Part shown: piece by piece, positions 31,093-32,784 of the stretch
Layout: each line of letters starts with the position of its first letter
How positions within the stretch are numbered: the first letter of the stretch is position 1
Assembly: GCA_030688685.1 (NCBI GenBank)
Contig: JAUYJF010000036.1
Span: 1 to 32,784, forward strand
Length of the DNA stretch: 32,784 nucleotides
Direction of reading: 5' to 3'
DNA from: Candidatus Yanofskyibacteriota bacterium
Lineage (GTDB): Bacteria; Patescibacteriota; Minisyncoccia; Minisyncoccales; UBA10102
Program-made: the position numbers and the translations under genes
The notes under the pieces: model-generated
What the model was told of the DNA's origin: nothing
The model's database searches: none
Seen by the model: the letters and a program-made list of their open reading frames with translations, nothing else

Positions 31093-32641
31093 CTTTCCTG
31101 TATTTTGGCGTTGACCAGAACCCAAGGTATTTGCCCAACATCAAGCGTGTTTGCGCTTCCAAAGCGGGGAAAGAAGCAAAAAGCATGATAAAAGGCAGGA
31201 GAAACCACTGAAGCACAAGAAAGAGCTTCTTGCGTTTTTGCACTCCTCCGTCCTTGGGCACGAGCAAGATGGTCAGAAACATGGATCCAATCATGCCAAC
31301 CATGGCAAAACGCAGCGTAATGCTCACAAACCGAGGGAGATTATAGGAGGCGAGAGAATCTGAGAACTGGCTTCCTCCCAGCACAAGCGGGAGCCAGCCC
31401 AGCAAAAAGATGAGAACGGAGGCCGTAGCCCACGACCAGAAGCCGAAGATATGTTCTATCTCATAAGAGATCGCCTTTGATAGGGGGATGTTTCTGTTTT
31501 TCCAAAACCCAAACAGAGAGTATGGAATATTTTCTGTTCCGTATGCCCATCTTCTCTGCTGCTTGAATATGTTTTGGATTGTTTTTACAAGCGTTGGAGC
31601 AGCATTCGCGTCCATGGAAATTGGATAGGAAATGGGCTGCACCCGGTAATCCCCGTCGTATCGGAACAGGCACTGCCAAAAGATCCGGGAATCCTCAGAA
31701 ACCACATTCGGCTGGTGGAGCCCCACGTCCACAAGCGCCCGAAAACTCATGGAGTGGGACGAGAAGGTAATGAGCCGCTCTGGCCTCTGTTGGTTCATCA
31801 TGTGCCAGAAGGTGGAATTGAACGCGAAAATCCTGGATATGGCGGACGCATCCCATACATTATTGAGAAACACGGGAACAGGCTGGAAAGAGACGCGGAG
31901 AGGACGAGCTGTAGTGAGGATGTGGTGCGTAAGGCAGGAAAAGTATTGAGGCCCCACAACCGTGTCAGCGTCCAGGGAAGTAACAAAGACGCTTTCATAA
32001 GGTATCTTCATCTGATCAATAAGCTCTTGGGCGCGCCGTGCCGCCCATGCTTCATTTGATCCTTTTCCCGGAATCTCGCCCGGAATATCCGCGGGGTGCA
32101 CAGTCACTACAAAATTGAGGAAATCATTCCTGAATTCTTGCCTGAGGGTTTCTGCGATGTTTCTTGCCTCTTGCCCCGCGCGTTCTTCAATTCCAAGAAC
32201 CACAATCATGTGGTTTTTGGGATAGTTGTTCTGCCGCAAGGCGCGAAGGCTCTCGCGCAGTATGGGAAGAGATTCATTGTACGTGGGCAGAAGGACAAGA
32301 TGATGCATATCGCTCCATGCGGGAAGCGGGAGCGTATACCGGTCTTTGGGAAGTTCCTGAAGCTTTTGAACCCATTCTATCTTTTCGTTCTTTCGCATCT
32401 GCCGGAAGGAAGCCGCGAGGTGAATGCTGAGGTACACCAGGCGAAACACCCAATACATAACAAACACAACAATGAGAAATGCCGTCGCGACAGGAAACAG
32501 CCAAGCTCCAAGAACCCCCAGAAGGATAGTCCCCCAAGAAAGCGCCCCGGGAAATATTTCCAAGACCCGATAGATCGCGCGCTCTTTTGGATCCTCAAGT
32601 TCTGAATATCGAGAAATCCTTTGGTAGTACGGAACAGACAT
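31028..32641 (-). CDS. Membrane GT2 glycosyltransferase (processive, cellulose-synthase-like)
   Basis: A 537-residue protein with two N-terminal membrane segments (about 36-72), a GT-A catalytic domain and a C-terminal membrane region (about 398-425, 440-462 and 472-492). Catalytic motifs are LLPTYNES (117-124), DAD (224-226, sugar-nucleotide and metal binding), SED (315-317, catalytic base region) and QQRRW (361-365), the QxxRW motif of processive synthases. It probably polymerises or exports a surface glycan; the sugar and acceptor cannot be told. The gene begins 8 nt after the end of tRNA-Glu on the same strand, so the tRNA promoter may drive it. It ends inside the 3' end of recG. Confidence 0.88.
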   Translation of the reverse strand: MSVPYYQRISRYSELEDPKERAIYRVLEIFPGALSWGTILLGVLGAWLFPVATAFLIVVFVMYWVFRLVYLSIHLAASFRQMRKNEKIEWVQKLQELPKDRYTLPLPAWSDMHHLVLLPTYNESLPILRESLRALRQNNYPKNHMIVVLGIEERAGQEARNIAETLRQEFRNDFLNFVVTVHPADIPGEIPGKGSNEAWAARRAQELIDQMKIPYESVFVTSLDADTVVGPQYFSCLTHHILTTARPLRVSFQPVPVFLNNVWDASAISRIFAFNSTFWHMMNQQRPERLITFSSHSMSFRALVDVGLHQPNVVSEDSRIFWQCLFRYDGDYRVQPISYPISMDANAAPTLVKTIQNIFKQQRRWAYGTENIPYSLFGFWKNRNIPLSKAISYEIEHIFGFWSWATASVLIFLLGWLPLVLGGSQFSDSLASYNLPRFVSITLRFAMVGMIGSMFLTILLVPKDGGVQKRKKLFLVLQWFLLPFIMLFASFPALEAQTRLMLGKYLGFWSTPKYRKATQDEDALPFLPASSSQKGIL

Positions 32642-32649
32642 AATGGAAG

Positions 32650-32721
32650 TAGCCCCAAGGGGAATCGAACCCCTATTTACACCGTGAAAGGGTGATGTCC
32701 TAACCGTTAGACGATGGGGCC
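32650..32721 (-). tRNA. tRNA-Glu(UUC)
   Basis: A 72-nt cloverleaf with acceptor GGCCCCA/TGGGGCT, D arm GTCTAACGGTTAGGAC, anticodon loop CTTTCAC (anticodon TTC) and T arm AGGGG-TTCGATT-CCCCT. Discriminator A; CCA is not encoded. The glycosyltransferase start codon follows almost directly. Confidence 0.95.
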
Positions 32722-32732
32722 TTACCGTTCAT

Positions 32733-32760
32733 ATTATACAGAAAAAGAGCCGATGTTCAA
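32733..32760 (-). promoter_or_regulatory. tRNA-Glu promoter
   Basis: TTGAAC (32755-32760), a 16-nt spacer and a perfect TATAAT (32733-32738) on the minus strand, 11 nt before the first base of tRNA-Glu. With no other promoter in the 8-nt gap, it likely also transcribes the glycosyltransferase. Confidence 0.85.
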
Positions 32761-32784
32761 GCTCTGTGCGAAACCTCTGTTCTG

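Overview
The window looks like a chromosomal stretch of a small-genome Patescibacteria/CPR bacterium, probably of the Parcubacteria type. This is inferred from gene content, not from a database match. The pointers are a compact type IV pilus (T4P) operon with no secretin gene in view, a pseudopilin cluster with a 'GYAWSSNIGWISFN' repeat protein, two REP-type HUH transposases with palindromes, and a giant membrane-anchored fibre protein that begins with an excisionase-like helix-turn-helix. Several genes have a -10 box exactly 6 nt before the ATG, which suggests leaderless mRNAs.

Layout. Positions 1-11572 (minus) are one uninterrupted reading frame of at least 3857 codons that leaves the window at its C-terminal side. 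I read every codon and found no stop. Its order is a cytoplasmic HTH, one membrane helix, a helical stalk, 13 collagen-like Gly-X-Y triplets, about 2500 residues of phage-tail-fibre-like repeats, a six-motif Kelch propeller, then more fibre repeats. The region 11573-11787 holds a terminator and nested inverted repeats. Next on the minus strand come rodA (11788-12879), a RAYT-type transposase unit between 12-bp direct repeats (12893-13716), a 20-bp perfect hairpin over the ligA stop codon, and ligA (13761-15821).

Positions 15888-28347 (minus) are a T4P locus in three transcription blocks. The first is pilM-pilN-pilO-pilP-like-pilB-response regulator-pilT-pilC, followed by a major-pilin-like gene with its own strong promoter and a terminator. 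The second is the prepilin peptidase pilD, separated from the pilin by a second RAYT gene with a matching palindrome on each side. The third is the WISFN-repeat protein plus four small class-III-signal or PilX-like proteins joined by 4-nt overlaps. Together these supply assembly ATPases (PilB, PilT), a platform (PilC), an alignment complex (PilM/N/O/P-like), processing (PilD), a major subunit and a set of likely minor tip subunits.

Positions 28348-28660 are non-coding with nested hairpins. tRNA-Ser(UGA) and tRNA-Ser(GCU) (minus) and tRNA-Arg(GCG) (plus) follow, driven by overlapping divergent promoters. recG (28990-31092, plus) lies just behind tRNA-Arg and overlaps tail-to-tail by 65 bp with a membrane GT2 glycosyltransferase (31028-32641, minus), which itself follows tRNA-Glu(UUC). 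Apart from recG and tRNA-Arg, I see no convincing gene on the plus strand; the plus-strand ORFs over 1-11000 are antisense shadows of the giant gene.
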